This document shows, in pieces, positions 54,502-64,000 of a stretch of 64,000 bases of DNA. The stretch is taken from the NCBI GenBank assembly GCA_011317545.1, contig WUJK01000008.1, positions 124,001 to 188,000 on the forward strand, in the 5' to 3' direction. Within the stretch, counting starts at the first letter, position 1; every line of letters begins with the position of its first letter. Position numbers and translations under genes: made by a program. The stretch is from Coniella vitis. Taxonomy: Eukaryota > Ascomycota > Sordariomycetes > Diaporthales > Schizoparmaceae. Under the pieces are notes generated by a model. That model was not told the DNA's origin, searched no databases, and saw only the letters and a program-made list of their open reading frames with translations.

Positions 54502-55698
54502 ATGGCTCCTTCACCCAATAAACATAAGCGGAAGAGCCTAGCGGAGGCATTTGAGGGCCTTGACATTTCCTCCTCATCCTCCCCATCTTCTCCCTCGCCT
54601 GCCCGTGTCCACATAGGCAAATCCATCGTACACAAGCTCAAGTCGTCATTACGTACGCATAGCGGGCGCTCGGTGCGCGTCGCTTCATTCCGCGGGCTGC
54701 CTGCTTCCTTCACCATTAGCCAAGATGCTAATTACGACTACAACATTCTTGGTGATATCGACCCTGATAATCTCTTCGACGAATTCCAGGCCGATATCAA
54801 CGATATAACAACTCATATCCTGTCCATAGGCGAGCAGGATAAGCACGCGCTTGAGATGCATTATGTTGATATCCTGTGTCGCATGGTTTTCGGTTCAAAT
54901 CAGATCGAAAACGTAGGCGCTTCTCTGGACATCACTTACCGCATGTGTAAGGGAATCTTCGAGGGAGAAGGATCACCTGAAGAAATTCCTCAGCGCGATC
55001 CGGATTACCAAGCTCTCAAGATCGAGCTTCAAAAAAAGAAAATGCCGTCAAATGTCCATGCTATCCTTCGCACCCGCCGCGAGATCGTCCAGCATGCCAA
55101 AGCAACACAACATATCATCCACGAGGTTGCTGTCCTAGATAAGGATATTACCGAAGATCTCATCCTCAAGACCCACGGCTTTCTCACTTACAAGGTTGAC
55201 TGTCCCGATTCCGATTTGAACTGGAAGCAATATTCTGGCGTCTACCGCAGCACACCTGTTGTCGCAGGTTTCAGCGCTTTCCCGCCACCTGCTCACGTTC
55301 CGCGTCTAATGAGTGCGATGGTTGTTGAGCTTAATGCCGATCTTGCCAGAGCAGTCAAGGATAGTTCTCTCGACCCTGTAATGCTATCGGCCAAATACTG
55401 CCACAAGTTTGTCAATATCCATCCCTTTGCGGATGGGAATGGGCGTACTTGCCGACTGATCCTTAACGCAATTCTACTAAAATACTGCGGACTGATTGTT
55501 AATTTGGGCGAGGGCGAGGACGACCGGACTAAATATCTCGAGATAGCTTCAACTAGTGCGTTGAACGAGATATCCGACCTCGACGATCACGACGACAACA
55601 TGCCAACCCAGTACTGGAAAGAGCTCGCAACCTTTACCTTATCCCATGCAGCGAAGAGTGCTGGCAGCTTTTTGAAGATTCTCAAAAAGACAGACTAG
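54502..55698 (+). CDS. Fic-domain protein (putative AMP transferase, autoinhibited class II type)
   Basis: Fic enzymes transfer AMP, or related groups, from nucleotides onto hydroxyl side chains of target proteins. This single-exon gene encodes 398 residues. The Fic motif HPFADGNGRTCR lies at residues 307-318 and carries the catalytic His and the Arg that contacts phosphate. A substrate-binding flap is readable at YRSTPVVAGFSAFPPP (248-263). Upstream, SNQIEN (132-137) fits the inhibitory-helix pattern [S/T]xxxE[G/N]; Glu136 would block productive ATP binding. Its position N-terminal to the Fic core marks class II. The first 70 residues are basic and Ser-rich with a possible nuclear signal (KHKRKS). 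No transmembrane segment is seen, so it is unlike the ER-type metazoan FICD. The stop lies within 20 bases of acyltransferase-homologous sequence. Targets are unknown. Confidence 0.92.
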   Translation: MAPSPNKHKRKSLAEAFEGLDISSSSSPSSPSPARVHIGKSIVHKLKSSLRTHSGRSVRVASFRGLPASFTISQDANYDYNILGDIDPDNLFDEFQADINDITTHILSIGEQDKHALEMHYVDILCRMVFGSNQIENVGASLDITYRMCKGIFEGEGSPEEIPQRDPDYQALKIELQKKKMPSNVHAILRTRREIVQHAKATQHIIHEVAVLDKDITEDLILKTHGFLTYKVDCPDSDLNWKQYSGVYRSTPVVAGFSAFPPPAHVPRLMSAMVVELNADLARAVKDSSLDPVMLSAKYCHKFVNIHPFADGNGRTCRLILNAILLKYCGLIVNLGEGEDDRTKYLEIASTSALNEISDLDDHDDNMPTQYWKELATFTLSHAAKSAGSFLKILKKTD

Positions 55699-55711
55699 GC
55701 GGAAACAATAG

Positions 55712-56698
55712 CAGATAAGCTGGGAATCGGTGGTGCTGATGGGCGTCATGGCCGGCGGGACGCTGCGGATGCGCCCTGGGGCCGTCCGCGGAAAGAGGCG
55801 CGCGGGCGTGTTGCTGGCGGGCCTGATGGTGTGTGCTGCCGTGTGGGAGAGGACAGAGGTGCTGCTCTTCCTGGCGGGCCACTTGCTCGCGCTGTGGGAT
55901 TGGGGGGACACGCAGGGGCATTTGCATCGTGCGAGGGAGGGCGGTGGTGCAGTAGACGGGTCGGATGAGCAAGGGAGTGGAAGGGGGGCGGGGGAAAGGG
56001 TTGGCGGCGGCGGCGGCGGCGGCGAGGATGAAGAAGAGAGCAAGGAGGCTGGTGGAGGCGGCCCTTTTTTGTCACCATCTTTCCCCATGTTACCCAGCGG
56101 CAACACGTCTTGCTCGTTCTCTTCTTCCTCTTCTTCCACCTCGTCGCCCCTCATCCACACAACCGCCTTCCTCGTCGCCCTCTACCTCCTCTCCTACCCA
56201 GACAAACACGCAGCTTACACCCGCGGCTTCCGCACCCTCGCAGCCCTCAACCTCCTCCGCAAAGAAACATGGCACTCCCTCGGCGCCATGCTCCTCGTCT
56301 GGTCCCTAGGGCCTTGCTGTTGCTGGCGCCCCGCCCCGTCCCGATCCCGATCCGCCCGCCCCGCCACCCTCGCACGCGCCATCCTCCTCTCCGACATGGT
56401 CCAGTACCTAGGCCAGATCTCCCTCGCGCTCTACCTCGTCCACGAACCCGTCTTGCAGCTGTGGGGCTGGTGGCTGACAGGGTGGCTGCTCGATGCGGGG
56501 ACCGAGGAGGCAACCGCCCGGTCCTCGTCGTCCATGTCCAGTGCTGCTGCTGTGCCCGCGCTGTTTGTTGCGTCGAGCACGGTCACGGGCGGCGTGATTT
56601 ATGTCGCGGACTGGTTCTGGAGGTGTGTTGATGTGCCGTGTGCGAGGGCGGCTCAGGCTTTGTATCTTTGGGCGTTGCAAGAGGTGGAGGATGGTTAA
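55712..56698 (+). pseudogene. Truncated acyltransferase-3 family protein (C-terminal half only)
   Basis: The open frame of about 328 codons encodes several hydrophobic helices. These include a VVLMGVMAGGTLR start segment, TEVLLFLAGHLLALWDWG, LIHTTAFLVALYLLSY, and the family's characteristic late block DMVQYLGQISLALYLVHEPVLQLWGWW. These match the C-terminal membrane half of OafA/acyltransferase-3 proteins, which transfer acyl groups in the membrane. The N-terminal half, with the YLDGLRG-type start and catalytic residues, is absent. The coding-like sequence begins directly after the Fic stop (55698), and the frame is closed by TAG at 55709-55711. A long Gly/Ser/Glu-rich insert sits in a loop. 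No ATG of good context precedes the first helix. The fragment is therefore probably a broken gene; a new 5' exon cannot be excluded. Confidence 0.65.
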
Positions 56699-57078
56699 GC
56701 TGGGGGAAGAAAGGGAGTATAAGTATAGTATAGTTGGTGGTTTATTCTTCTTCTTCTTCTTTTCTTTAGTTGATCTTGAGCTATTGTGATGCCCATTGCT
56801 GTTTCACTGAATATTGAGAGAAAAGAAAACCACCAAAAAAACACATAATTGTACACACGTACATGGCTATCAGAAGCCCCGTTCTGGAACAAAACATTTG
56901 TCCTTCTTATCGTGAAATCGGCTCATGTCGCAGAACAAAACAAACAAACCAGATGCCACGGTTTGTTTTGCCATTTTTGCAAAAGGAGCAACACCATATA
57001 CGTTTTTGCCTCTGCCTGCCCCCCTCCCCCCCAACCCCGGCGGCGCCGCGGCGTTCCCAGGCCTCTGCCATCCAGTCA
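56699..57078. other. Intergenic between acyltransferase remnant and Gpi16
   Basis: There are 380 bases with a short TTC run near 56746-56763 and C-rich stretch near 57017. No gene is seen. Confidence 0.55.
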
Positions 57079-59069
57079 TCATTTGCTCTGCTTCACCTTT
57101 GCAAGTCTCGCCTTAATCCTATTGCGCAGCCTGGTAAGCGTCACCTCGGGACCTTCATCCGCAGCCACAAACCGCCGAATCAGCAGGTTGAACATGCCCC
57201 CAAACGCCATCGCAATAGCCGTCGAGGTAAAGATGATGACATTATACGGCATGCTAAAGTCAGGAGTTGGCAGGTTGAGCAGCAGTGCCGTGGTCCGCAA
57301 GTTGGACGTCTGTTTCGTGGCTGTCGACGACGACGACGATAGTGCCTCGTCATCTCCAGTGCCGAGGATAGTGATGACCGCGCCAGCAACGTCAAAGCCC
57401 CTGTTTGCGTCGGGCGGGTACTCTGTGTATCGCAAAATCGACTTTTCAAAGTCGTACGTGAGGAAGACGGTGGATTGTGGTGGGATGCGCAGCTTGACCT
57501 CGAGCTGCGTGCCGCGCGTGCGATCGAGGGCGGGGCGGTAGTAAATGTCCTGGATCACGTCGTTGCGCTGCTGTTGCTTCTGGTCGCCCTTCTTCTGGTC
57601 GTCGCTGTCGTGGTGCTTTCTCTCCTTTGGGCTGTCCACGACACGGGCCTGCAGCGTGTGCAGGTAGATGCGCATGAACCAAGGAAGCGACTCCATGTAG
57701 ACAAACTCGACGCTGTCGGTGGCGCTGGGGTTGGTCAGGATGGTCTGCACACCGCCGCGTTCCTGGCCGTGGCCCATGAGGCTGCGCTCGGCATAGAGGG
57801 GCGGAACGTCGGGCTCGAGGTGTTGATCCGCACTGCCGCTTTCTTCCAGGTGAGGTAGGTAGAGCTCAATCTCGGTGCCTGGACCGGCTTTGTAGCATCG
57901 CGAACGGTCGTCCGGGTTTCGAACCTCCGATACACCTTCCGACACCCAGACTGGCTGGCTGGCTGGAAGCTCGAGGCAGACGGGTGCCATGTCTGGGTTG
58001 GCAAGAGGACAGGTGCCCTGGATGCTCTTACCAAAGACATTGGAAATGGACCATTCCTGGCCGACGCTGTATTCTATGGGGAAGCACGCGTCGTCGGCAT
58101 GGTACGGCTTGGAGGTGTTGCACTTTAGTTCGTGGCTGGGCGGCGGTCGGGGAATGGGGTTGTCTGTCGAGTCTACGTTAGTATCAAGTGCCCCATCAGC
58201 AAACGCCGTGTGGTGGAAAAATACACACCTCTTGGCCGTCTGGAGCGATCGATATCCAGCACCATATCGATGGACTGCTCGATTTGCAGCACGCACCCGC
58301 CCCCCTCAGGACACACCTGCTTGATGTCAATCGCCATGCTCTGCCACGACGAGTCAAAGAGCTTGTGGCCGTCGAGCAGACTGGCGATCCCTGCCTTGCC
58401 CTTGCAGGGCAGCAGCTTGAGGAAGGGCGTGAGGTTCTCGGTGCAGACGACCTCTCTGGGCAGCGTTCCGTGCAGCAGATGCAGGTTGGAGGACGCTGCG
58501 CCTGCGGAAGGGTCGCCCTCGGGCTGGAAAGACATGACCGGGCGGGTGGTGCGCGTGCCGTCGATGAAGTTGAGCGAGGCGCAGAACAGACCAGACAGGG
58601 CGTTGGTGAGGGTCAGCCATTTGCGATTGGCTCTGCCAAACGTAAAAGACACACAAAGTCAGCGCCTTAGAAACGAACAAAGTCTACCCCAGGGAATGTC
58701 TGCCCCATACTCATCGTCCGTGTCGGCGTCGAGCCACGCCCACAGCTCCACGCCCGTGCCGCCTTCCCTTGTGCCGCCTCTTGGGCGCGTGCCCCAGCTC
58801 TCAGCGTCCCAGCGACCAAGACTGAAGCGTAGGTGCAGCTCCTTGGCTCCAGAGTAGTCGAGGATCTGGCCCAGAGAGCGCGGGAAGAAGCGAAAGTTGT
58901 GGGCCTCGTACTCGGCGACAGTCGTGTTGGAGCGAAAGTCGAAGCTGGCGAGCAGCGCCGACAGGGGCAATGGCTTCAGGACCAGCTGCTCATGGTAATC
59001 GGAGGCGTAAACGGTGGGAAAGACGAGGGCGAAGAGGACGGAAAGCAGGAGATTCAGTTGGTGGCGCAT
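57079..59069 (-). CDS. GPI16: GPI transamidase subunit Gpi16 (PIG-T homologue)
   Basis: Gpi16/PIG-T is a core subunit of the ER-membrane transamidase that attaches GPI anchors; it positions and stabilises the catalytic Gpi8. Minus-strand exons 59069-58711, 58632-58229 and 58163-57079 give 615 residues. The introns are 78 and 65 nt, and the frame is restored at both junctions. A signal peptide (about 1-22) precedes the luminal domain, which starts DYHEQLVLKPLP. Conserved blocks include FRFFPRSLGQI, LRFSLGRWD, WAWLDA, LTNALSGLFCASLNFID and HGTLPREVVCTENLTPFLKLLPC. IYYRPALDR and PPQSTVFLTYDFEKSILRYTEYPPDANRGFDV follow. One transmembrane helix near the C-terminus (NVIIFTSTAIAMAFGGMFNLLI) ends in a basic cytosolic tail. 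Several Cys may form the disulfide with Gpi8. It is divergent with Luc7 from a shared 500-bp spacer. Confidence 0.96.
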
Positions 59070-59567
59070 TGTGCGTTATGGTCCATCCATTTGCGCTGGG
59101 GAGGAAAAGGAAAGCAAAAAAGAAAAAAGGCGAAGAGACAAAAGTGGTTGTTGTTGTTGTTGTTGTCGCAAGGTGACGTTGGGATGTGCGCTAACAGCAT
59201 TCACCAGAGGACTGATTAGCGCTGCTATGTACAGGACAACCACTGCAGGGTTCCAGTATCCCCCACAGTTCAGCAGGGGCAGGGCCTGGAACAAAGTGGG
59301 CAACGAGGTTGAGCGCGCTAATACAGCAACCCCGGGGATGCTGATTAACGCGCCATCGCAACTTGCTCGCCAGATTGTTTGCCTGCCAAAACCTCCGGAC
59401 CAAAAAGATCCAAACCTCTCATACCAACAACTTGCTTCAACCCACCCACCACACCTGCTCGCGCCGATAGTAGCCAGCACCCACACCGCAAGCACACACT
59501 CCAATCCTTCCAGACTTACGATAACATCTTCGCGAGCCTGCCAAACACGTTCGCGACCCAATCCGCC
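59070..59567. promoter_or_regulatory. Shared divergent promoter region, Gpi16 and Luc7
   Basis: About 500 bases separate the two divergent start codons. It is a compact bidirectional promoter candidate. A TTG run near 59147-59165 is on the Gpi16 side and a C-rich stretch is on the Luc7 side. No clear TATA box is visible. Confidence 0.55.
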
Positions 59568-60509
59568 ATGGCAGCAGAGCAAAGAAAGCTGCTCGGTCAG
59601 TCCTGCTCCTTTCTCCCGCCCACTCGACCCACGAGTCACATACTAACACGCCCCCCCACAGAGCAGCTCATGGGCGGCGGCATAGCCGCGCGCTCCTCGC
59701 AAATCTCCCTCACCGACCCCAAAGTCTGCCGCTCCTACATAGCCGGCACCTGCCCCCACGACCTCTTCACAAACACCAAGCAGGACCTCGGCCCCTGCCC
59801 CAAGGTCCACTCGGAAGCGCTCAAAGCCGAATACGAAGCCCTCCCCGAAGCAGAGCGCCGTCGCCACGGCTTCGACTACGACTACATGCGCGACCTGCAA
59901 AAGTACATTGACGAGTGCAACCGCCGCATTGACGTGGCGCAGCGCCGCCTCGAAAAGACCCCCGACGAGATTCGCCAGACAAATGTGCTGCTCAAGGCTA
60001 TCAGCGACTTGACGGCTTCGATTGCGAACGGGCTGCTGGAGGTGGAGGTGCTGGGGGAGCTGGGCGAGGTCGGGCGCGCATACGATGAGTTTTTCCGCGT
60101 GCGGCAGGCGATGCAGCAAAAGAGCGAGCGGGAAAAGGAGCTCAAGGCGCTGAGCGACACAAGCGGGCCGAGCGGGCACCAGAAGCTGCAGGTGTGCGAT
60201 GTCTGTGGAGCGTACCTCTCACGGCTGGACAATGACAGGCGGCTGGCAGATCACTTCTACGGAAAGATGCATTTGGGATATGCGCAGATGCGCAAGACGT
60301 ACGAGGCGTTTCCCAAGGAGATGAGGGGACGGTCGAGAGGTCCCATGATTGGAAGTGGTGGCGGTGGCGGCGACGATTCGGATATGGGCGGGGTGCCGAC
60401 TGGTCCTGGAGGAGGTGGTGGTGACTGGGGACGGGGGCCGAGAGGGCCGCGGGGCTCGGGTGGAGGTGGATATAGAGGGGGTCGTGGGCGGTACCGAGGA
60501 GGCTGGTGA
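59568..60509 (+). CDS. LUC7: Luc7-like U1 snRNP protein
   Basis: Luc7 is a U1 snRNP component that helps choose 5' splice sites. The exons are 59568-59595 and 59662-60509, giving 291 residues. The intron is 66 nt with a TACTAAC branch at 59641-59647. The short first exon encodes MAAEQRKLL, which joins to EQLMGG, the conserved N-terminus. The first zinc-finger is CCCH-type: CRSYIAGTCPHDLF...GPCPKVHSEALK. A charged coiled coil (about 90-180) follows. The second is a C2H2-like finger: CDVCGAYLSRLDNDRRLADHFYGKMHLGY. The C-terminus is Gly/Arg-rich (RGPRGSGGGGYRGGRGRYRGGW), in place of the RS/RE domain of animal homologues. The start is supported by homology of the spliced N-terminus. Confidence 0.96.
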   Translation: MAAEQRKLLGQSCSFLPPTRPTSHILTRPPTEQLMGGGIAARSSQISLTDPKVCRSYIAGTCPHDLFTNTKQDLGPCPKVHSEALKAEYEALPEAERRRHGFDYDYMRDLQKYIDECNRRIDVAQRRLEKTPDEIRQTNVLLKAISDLTASIANGLLEVEVLGELGEVGRAYDEFFRVRQAMQQKSEREKELKALSDTSGPSGHQKLQVCDVCGAYLSRLDNDRRLADHFYGKMHLGYAQMRKTYEAFPKEMRGRSRGPMIGSGGGGGDDSDMGGVPTGPGGGGGDWGRGPRGPRGSGGGGYRGGRGRYRGGW

Positions 60510-61704
60510 TTGGGACAACTCAAAGGTTCAGTCTCTCTCCATTACCACCACCGACGCGTCCAGACACGAGCCAAGCAAGACCACTCAGGCAAAAAAGCTG
60601 CTGCTCTTCATCCTCCAGACAGACTCTGGGCGTGCTGCAACAGAATCTCCCGACAAGGTTACCGATACGTTACCAGCTGGCCATCGATGAAGCGCCCTTG
60701 TCCACGGAAGGACTCGTTCTCCAGCTACTATGCCCCAGATCCACCAGCAACTTGGACATACTGAGCCATATGCCGAAACAGCAGCATCAGAAAGCATTAC
60801 AAAGTCTTGGAAGTACACTGGAGATTGACAGGGGAAAATAAGATCTAAACAAACCAAAAGAAATGAAAGGAGAACAATCGAGGGCCGAAAGACCAAACAG
60901 GAGGCATATTTTTCAAGGGCGTTTTGGTGTCTTTGGCGTTTGAAACCACACAAGAGAGCTCCTGAAAGTTTAGTTTTGATACCATACAACGCGACAGCGA
61001 CGGTGGGAAGCCGTTAAACCATGGGAAGATAAAAACTGATACATGTATGTGCACTATAATGTGTACTGTACACACTTCCAGAAGAACCACAGAGCTTTAG
61101 TAACAAAGGAGAATGAACTACCGCAGAGCATACAATGTGCTGATGATTGGCAGCATCGCTATGATTTTTTATTTTATTTTTGGCGCCCAGCCTCGGCTGC
61201 GTCGGCTAAAGGGAATCTATCCACTGCCTGTCTATTTGGATACAGAAATAAATCTGATCTTCAAACCACCGCTTATTCAAAAAAGTTGGTGTCAAGAGTT
61301 CGAAACTTGAATGATTCCACCCAAGGCGCTTTTATCTCGATGCTCGCTATTCTCCCCGAGGTGGAAGCCTTGCCATCAAGCACGCCAGTGTGAGTGAACA
61401 GCTGATGGCAGCAAAAGACTCAGTTTCGTTGTCGAGGTTGGGTATATCCGAATAATTCGTCCTCGCCTCTTCTCCTCTCCCCACGGATTCATCATGGAAC
61501 CATCCTGGTAAGCATGACTGTCACACCAAGCCGTTCCATCGATAATGCAACCTCACGTCCAATCCAGGCATTCGAAACATGGGACTCCCTTCAGATACGA
61601 CGCACGAGATGGCGCCCGAATGGTAGGCCAGTCAGCCACGACAAGATCCGGCAACGCTTCTCAAACTCCTTCGCCGACGCCTCTACATCCTCGCTCATCA
61701 GCTC
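60510..61704. other. Intergenic between convergent genes
   Basis: No gene is seen in this 1.2-kb stretch. The right part has moderate A/T content. Small open frames of 60-130 codons lack domain pattern. Confidence 0.55.
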
Positions 61705-63168
61705 CTAGGATGAGTGGGATTGTAGGGCAGCGTTCTTAGCGTCTTGTGACTCCATCTCCTCGTCCCATTTGCCCAACGGCGATAGTGGCGAGGCAAGGTC
61801 TGCCTTGAGGATATCGGCAGTCGTCGTGCTCTTGGACGCGGTCGTGGTGGAGATGGTCTCTTTGGGTACCTTGGATGGCGTTGCGGAAGAGCCAGGCAGC
61901 GCAGGGAAATCCTCGTCGTTGGGAATGGACTGTTGTTTGGCCGGTCTTGGTGCTCCTGCAGGCGGGGCGTTCCGGTGGCCTCCTTCAACATGTTCGTCCT
62001 GAGAGTGGAAATAGTCTCCCCGGCCTCCACCGCGTCCTCTGCCCCCTCCACGACCTCTTCCTCCTCTGCCACCGCCCCGGCCACCGCCGCTCATGAAATC
62101 TGTGTCATCTGACATGGCAAACCTGCTGCCAGTCAAGCCACTAGCGCCTCCTCGTCCAGAAGGCGCAGGCCCCCGCACGCCGCCGTTTGCACCACGGAAA
62201 TTGAACCCACCCCGCCTTCTCTCCTCCTCCATCTCTCTTTCATCTTTGCCCTCGTCCCAGGACCCGCCCGCCTTCGCCTCCATGGCTTTCAGCTTGCGCT
62301 CGCGGTTGCGCTCGCGCTCGTCGTCCATTTGCCGCCTATCCTGGGCCTCGCGGCGGCGCCGCTCAGCCTCCTCTGCGCGACGCTTCTTGGCATCCTCGGT
62401 GGCCTTTTCGACGGCGATTTCATGCGACTGGCGGTCCTGCTCTTGCTGCTTGAAGCGCGCAGCGCGTTCAGCATTCAGAATGGCCATTTTGCGCATCTTG
62501 TCAGCGAGCTCATCTTCTGTCAGCTTCGTGCGTGGGTTCGCGCCGGAAGAGAGGCGCTCGAACGACTGGCTGCCTGGTCGAGGAGCATGGTTGTTGTGGT
62601 GGGTCTGATGGTGGTGACGTGGACGCTCACGATCGGGGGTAGAGTTGGCAGAGTCGGCTTTGGGCTGGTGCAGAGCAGCAGCGTTCGAGGGGCTTGGGGA
62701 GCTGGGGCCGCTGGGCGTGGCTTGGGCGCTGCTGCTGCTGCTGTTGTTCTTCTGGTTGTTGTGCTGCTTGTTGGGTCGGTGGTTCCGTGGGGCGCGAGGA
62801 GTTGGGGCGGGTGGTTCCTGGGTCGCATGCCGTGACTGCATCATTCCCTTGGGGACAACGACAGGCGCGGCGCTGGAGCCATGTTTGGGAGCGTTGGGAG
62901 CTGGTGGTGGCGATTGAGCAGCTTGGGGGCTGGCTGGAGCAGGAGCGGCGACATGGACGGGCTCCTGGGCTGGAGCTGGCGCTGGAGCAGGGACAGGGAC
63001 AGGGACTGGAGTTTCTGGTTGATGCTGTTCTACTTGAACGGGTTTCTGCTGCTCTGGCACAGTCTCCTGAGGCTCGTCGACAGGTTCAAACTCGTCGGCA
63101 AAGAGGTCATCGTCGGTACGGCCGCCAAACTGGTCCTCCATGGCTGCGATGCGTAGGGTGGAGGCCAC
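61705..63168 (-). CDS. RGG-rich, charged coiled-coil protein, probably RNA-binding
   Basis: The frame is 487 codons from the first ATG; a second in-frame ATG nine codons downstream (63141, MEDQFGG) is equally credible, and a TATATA word immediately precedes the first one. The N-terminus is acidic (DDDLFADEFEPVDEP), followed by long Pro/Ala/Gln/Val-rich low complexity. A highly charged helix at about 220-320 (RAARFKQQEQ, KKRRAEEAERRRREAQDRRQMDDERERNRERKLKAMEAK) is followed by an RGG/GRGG array at about 365-395 and a short C-terminal DEDFPALPG motif. Charged helix plus RGG box fits an mRNP or translation-associated factor. No RRM or other fold is evident, so the family is not named. Confidence 0.75.
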   Translation of the reverse strand: MASTLRIAAMEDQFGGRTDDDLFADEFEPVDEPQETVPEQQKPVQVEQHQPETPVPVPVPAPAPAPAQEPVHVAAPAPASPQAAQSPPPAPNAPKHGSSAAPVVVPKGMMQSRHATQEPPAPTPRAPRNHRPNKQHNNQKNNSSSSSAQATPSGPSSPSPSNAAALHQPKADSANSTPDRERPRHHHQTHHNNHAPRPGSQSFERLSSGANPRTKLTEDELADKMRKMAILNAERAARFKQQEQDRQSHEIAVEKATEDAKKRRAEEAERRRREAQDRRQMDDERERNRERKLKAMEAKAGGSWDEGKDEREMEEERRRGGFNFRGANGGVRGPAPSGRGGASGLTGSRFAMSDDTDFMSGGGRGGGRGGRGRGGGRGRGGGRGDYFHSQDEHVEGGHRNAPPAGAPRPAKQQSIPNDEDFPALPGSSATPSKVPKETISTTTASKSTTTADILKADLASPLSPLGKWDEEMESQDAKNAALQSHSS

Positions 63169-64000
63169 GTATATATGTAGAGAGGGTGGTGGCCGAGTTT
63201 CTCGAGTGAAAAGGCCAAAATGCTACGATGGAGACGTATATATGCAGCGCAAAAAGAAGAGCGTGGATTGTTGTGGTGTATACGGGATGCAATAACAAAG
63301 GTGGTGGTGGGGGATGAGAAGTTGCAGTGACGGGCTGAATTTACATAGTGCTAGGCGGCTGGTTGCCTGGCTGCGTCTCTGCCAGAAATGCACGGTTAGT
63401 CAGCTTAGGCTGCGCTACAAGCAGCCGCCCGAAGACTCACTAACAGCCCACTAGCCAGAGCTGGACGGGGGACCTGCTCGGGGCGGCAGGGCGGGTAGGC
63501 GCTATAAAAGCGCCAAACGGTCCACTGGAGATTCTGAAGGCGGGCACGTCCTCGGAACACAAAGGTAGCAGCAATTCAAAAAGCGGCAGGCGCTTGTTGA
63601 TGGCCCACGAGATTAGCTAAACACCCACAGCATCAATCGATTCTCAGAGACCTGGCTGAGGCTTGCTCCTTGTTCCAACCTGCCATGAGCTTCGCCGAGA
63701 TGCTCAACAGTGTCAGCCACTTGATCCTGGATGGTGTCCATTAGACGGCTCTCTACTGGACCAGCCCGTGGCGGCGATGCTGCGTTTTCCACTCTCTTTT
63801 CCCACCACAAAGCAAACTCTGGATGGAAGCGCAAGTGGCCCGCCGGCGCAGCTCTTGAGGAGCCAGTCTAACGCCTTGTTGTAGCGATTCTCTGTGCGTA
63901 TATTCCGGTTCTGGGCCGTTCTAGCCGTCTACCTGCCTGTCTAGTCTCTAACTTGTGGCACCAGCACTGAGACCTGGTATGTCCTTCCAGCCTGGATATC
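63169..64000. other. Right edge: promoter of the RGG gene and unassigned sequence
   Basis: The first part is upstream sequence of the RGG gene, with TATATATG words at 63170 and 63237. The right 390 bases include a minus-strand open frame of about 85 codons (63613-63868) with protein-like composition (HPEFALWWEKR, DQVADTVEHLGEAHG) but no ATG. It may be the last exon of a gene whose upstream part lies past the window edge, or chance. No family is recognised. Confidence 0.35.

Overview
The window is nuclear DNA from a filamentous ascomycete. Genes are far apart. Coding introns are short (about 60-150 nt) with GT-AG ends and CTRAC-type branch points. Coding DNA is GC-rich, spacers contain CT-rich tracts and microsatellites, and the protein set (GH72, AA9 LPMO, Gpi16, Luc7, Cid14/Trf4) is fungal. 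The style fits Sordariomycetes, possibly Hypocreales, but that placement is inference. Splice sites below were read by eye, and every spliced model keeps frame through to its stop.

Layout, left to right. 1-6.1 kb: the 3' part of a coiled-coil protein gene, a 3-ketoacyl-CoA thiolase, and a berberine-bridge-type FAD oxidase on the minus strand. 8.1-11.7 kb: a very large, mostly disordered conserved protein. 11.7-22.8 kb: an 11-kb gene desert with short tandem repeats and an AT-rich centre (about 19-21.9 kb). 22.8-34.5 kb: a GPI-anchored GH72 glucanosyltransferase, an acidic low-complexity protein, a TRAMP-type non-canonical poly(A) polymerase and a small secreted protein with five exons. 35.9-50.1 kb: a ten-exon sugar transporter, an ochratoxinase-like amidohydrolase, an 829-residue C2H2-type protein, an AA9 LPMO with a Ser/Ala/Val repeat tail, and a secreted polyamine-oxidase-like flavoprotein. 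53.0-56.7 kb: tRNA-Val(AAC), an AT-rich stretch with a hairpin and telomere-like heptamers, a Fic-domain AMPylase gene, and immediately after its stop the 3' half of an acyltransferase-3 gene. 57.1-63.2 kb: Gpi16 and Luc7 in divergent orientation, then an RGG-rich protein.

Most genes are independent housekeeping or secretome units, not one pathway. Cell-wall and carbon-use functions recur (GH72, Gpi16 for GPI attachment, AA9, sugar transporter). Gpi16 belongs to the complex that would attach the GPI anchor of the GH72 protein. The most unusual region is the Fic block between the tRNA gene and the truncated acyltransferase. It looks like an insertion or rearrangement that brought in, or exposed, an autoinhibited Fic enzyme and cut a resident gene.
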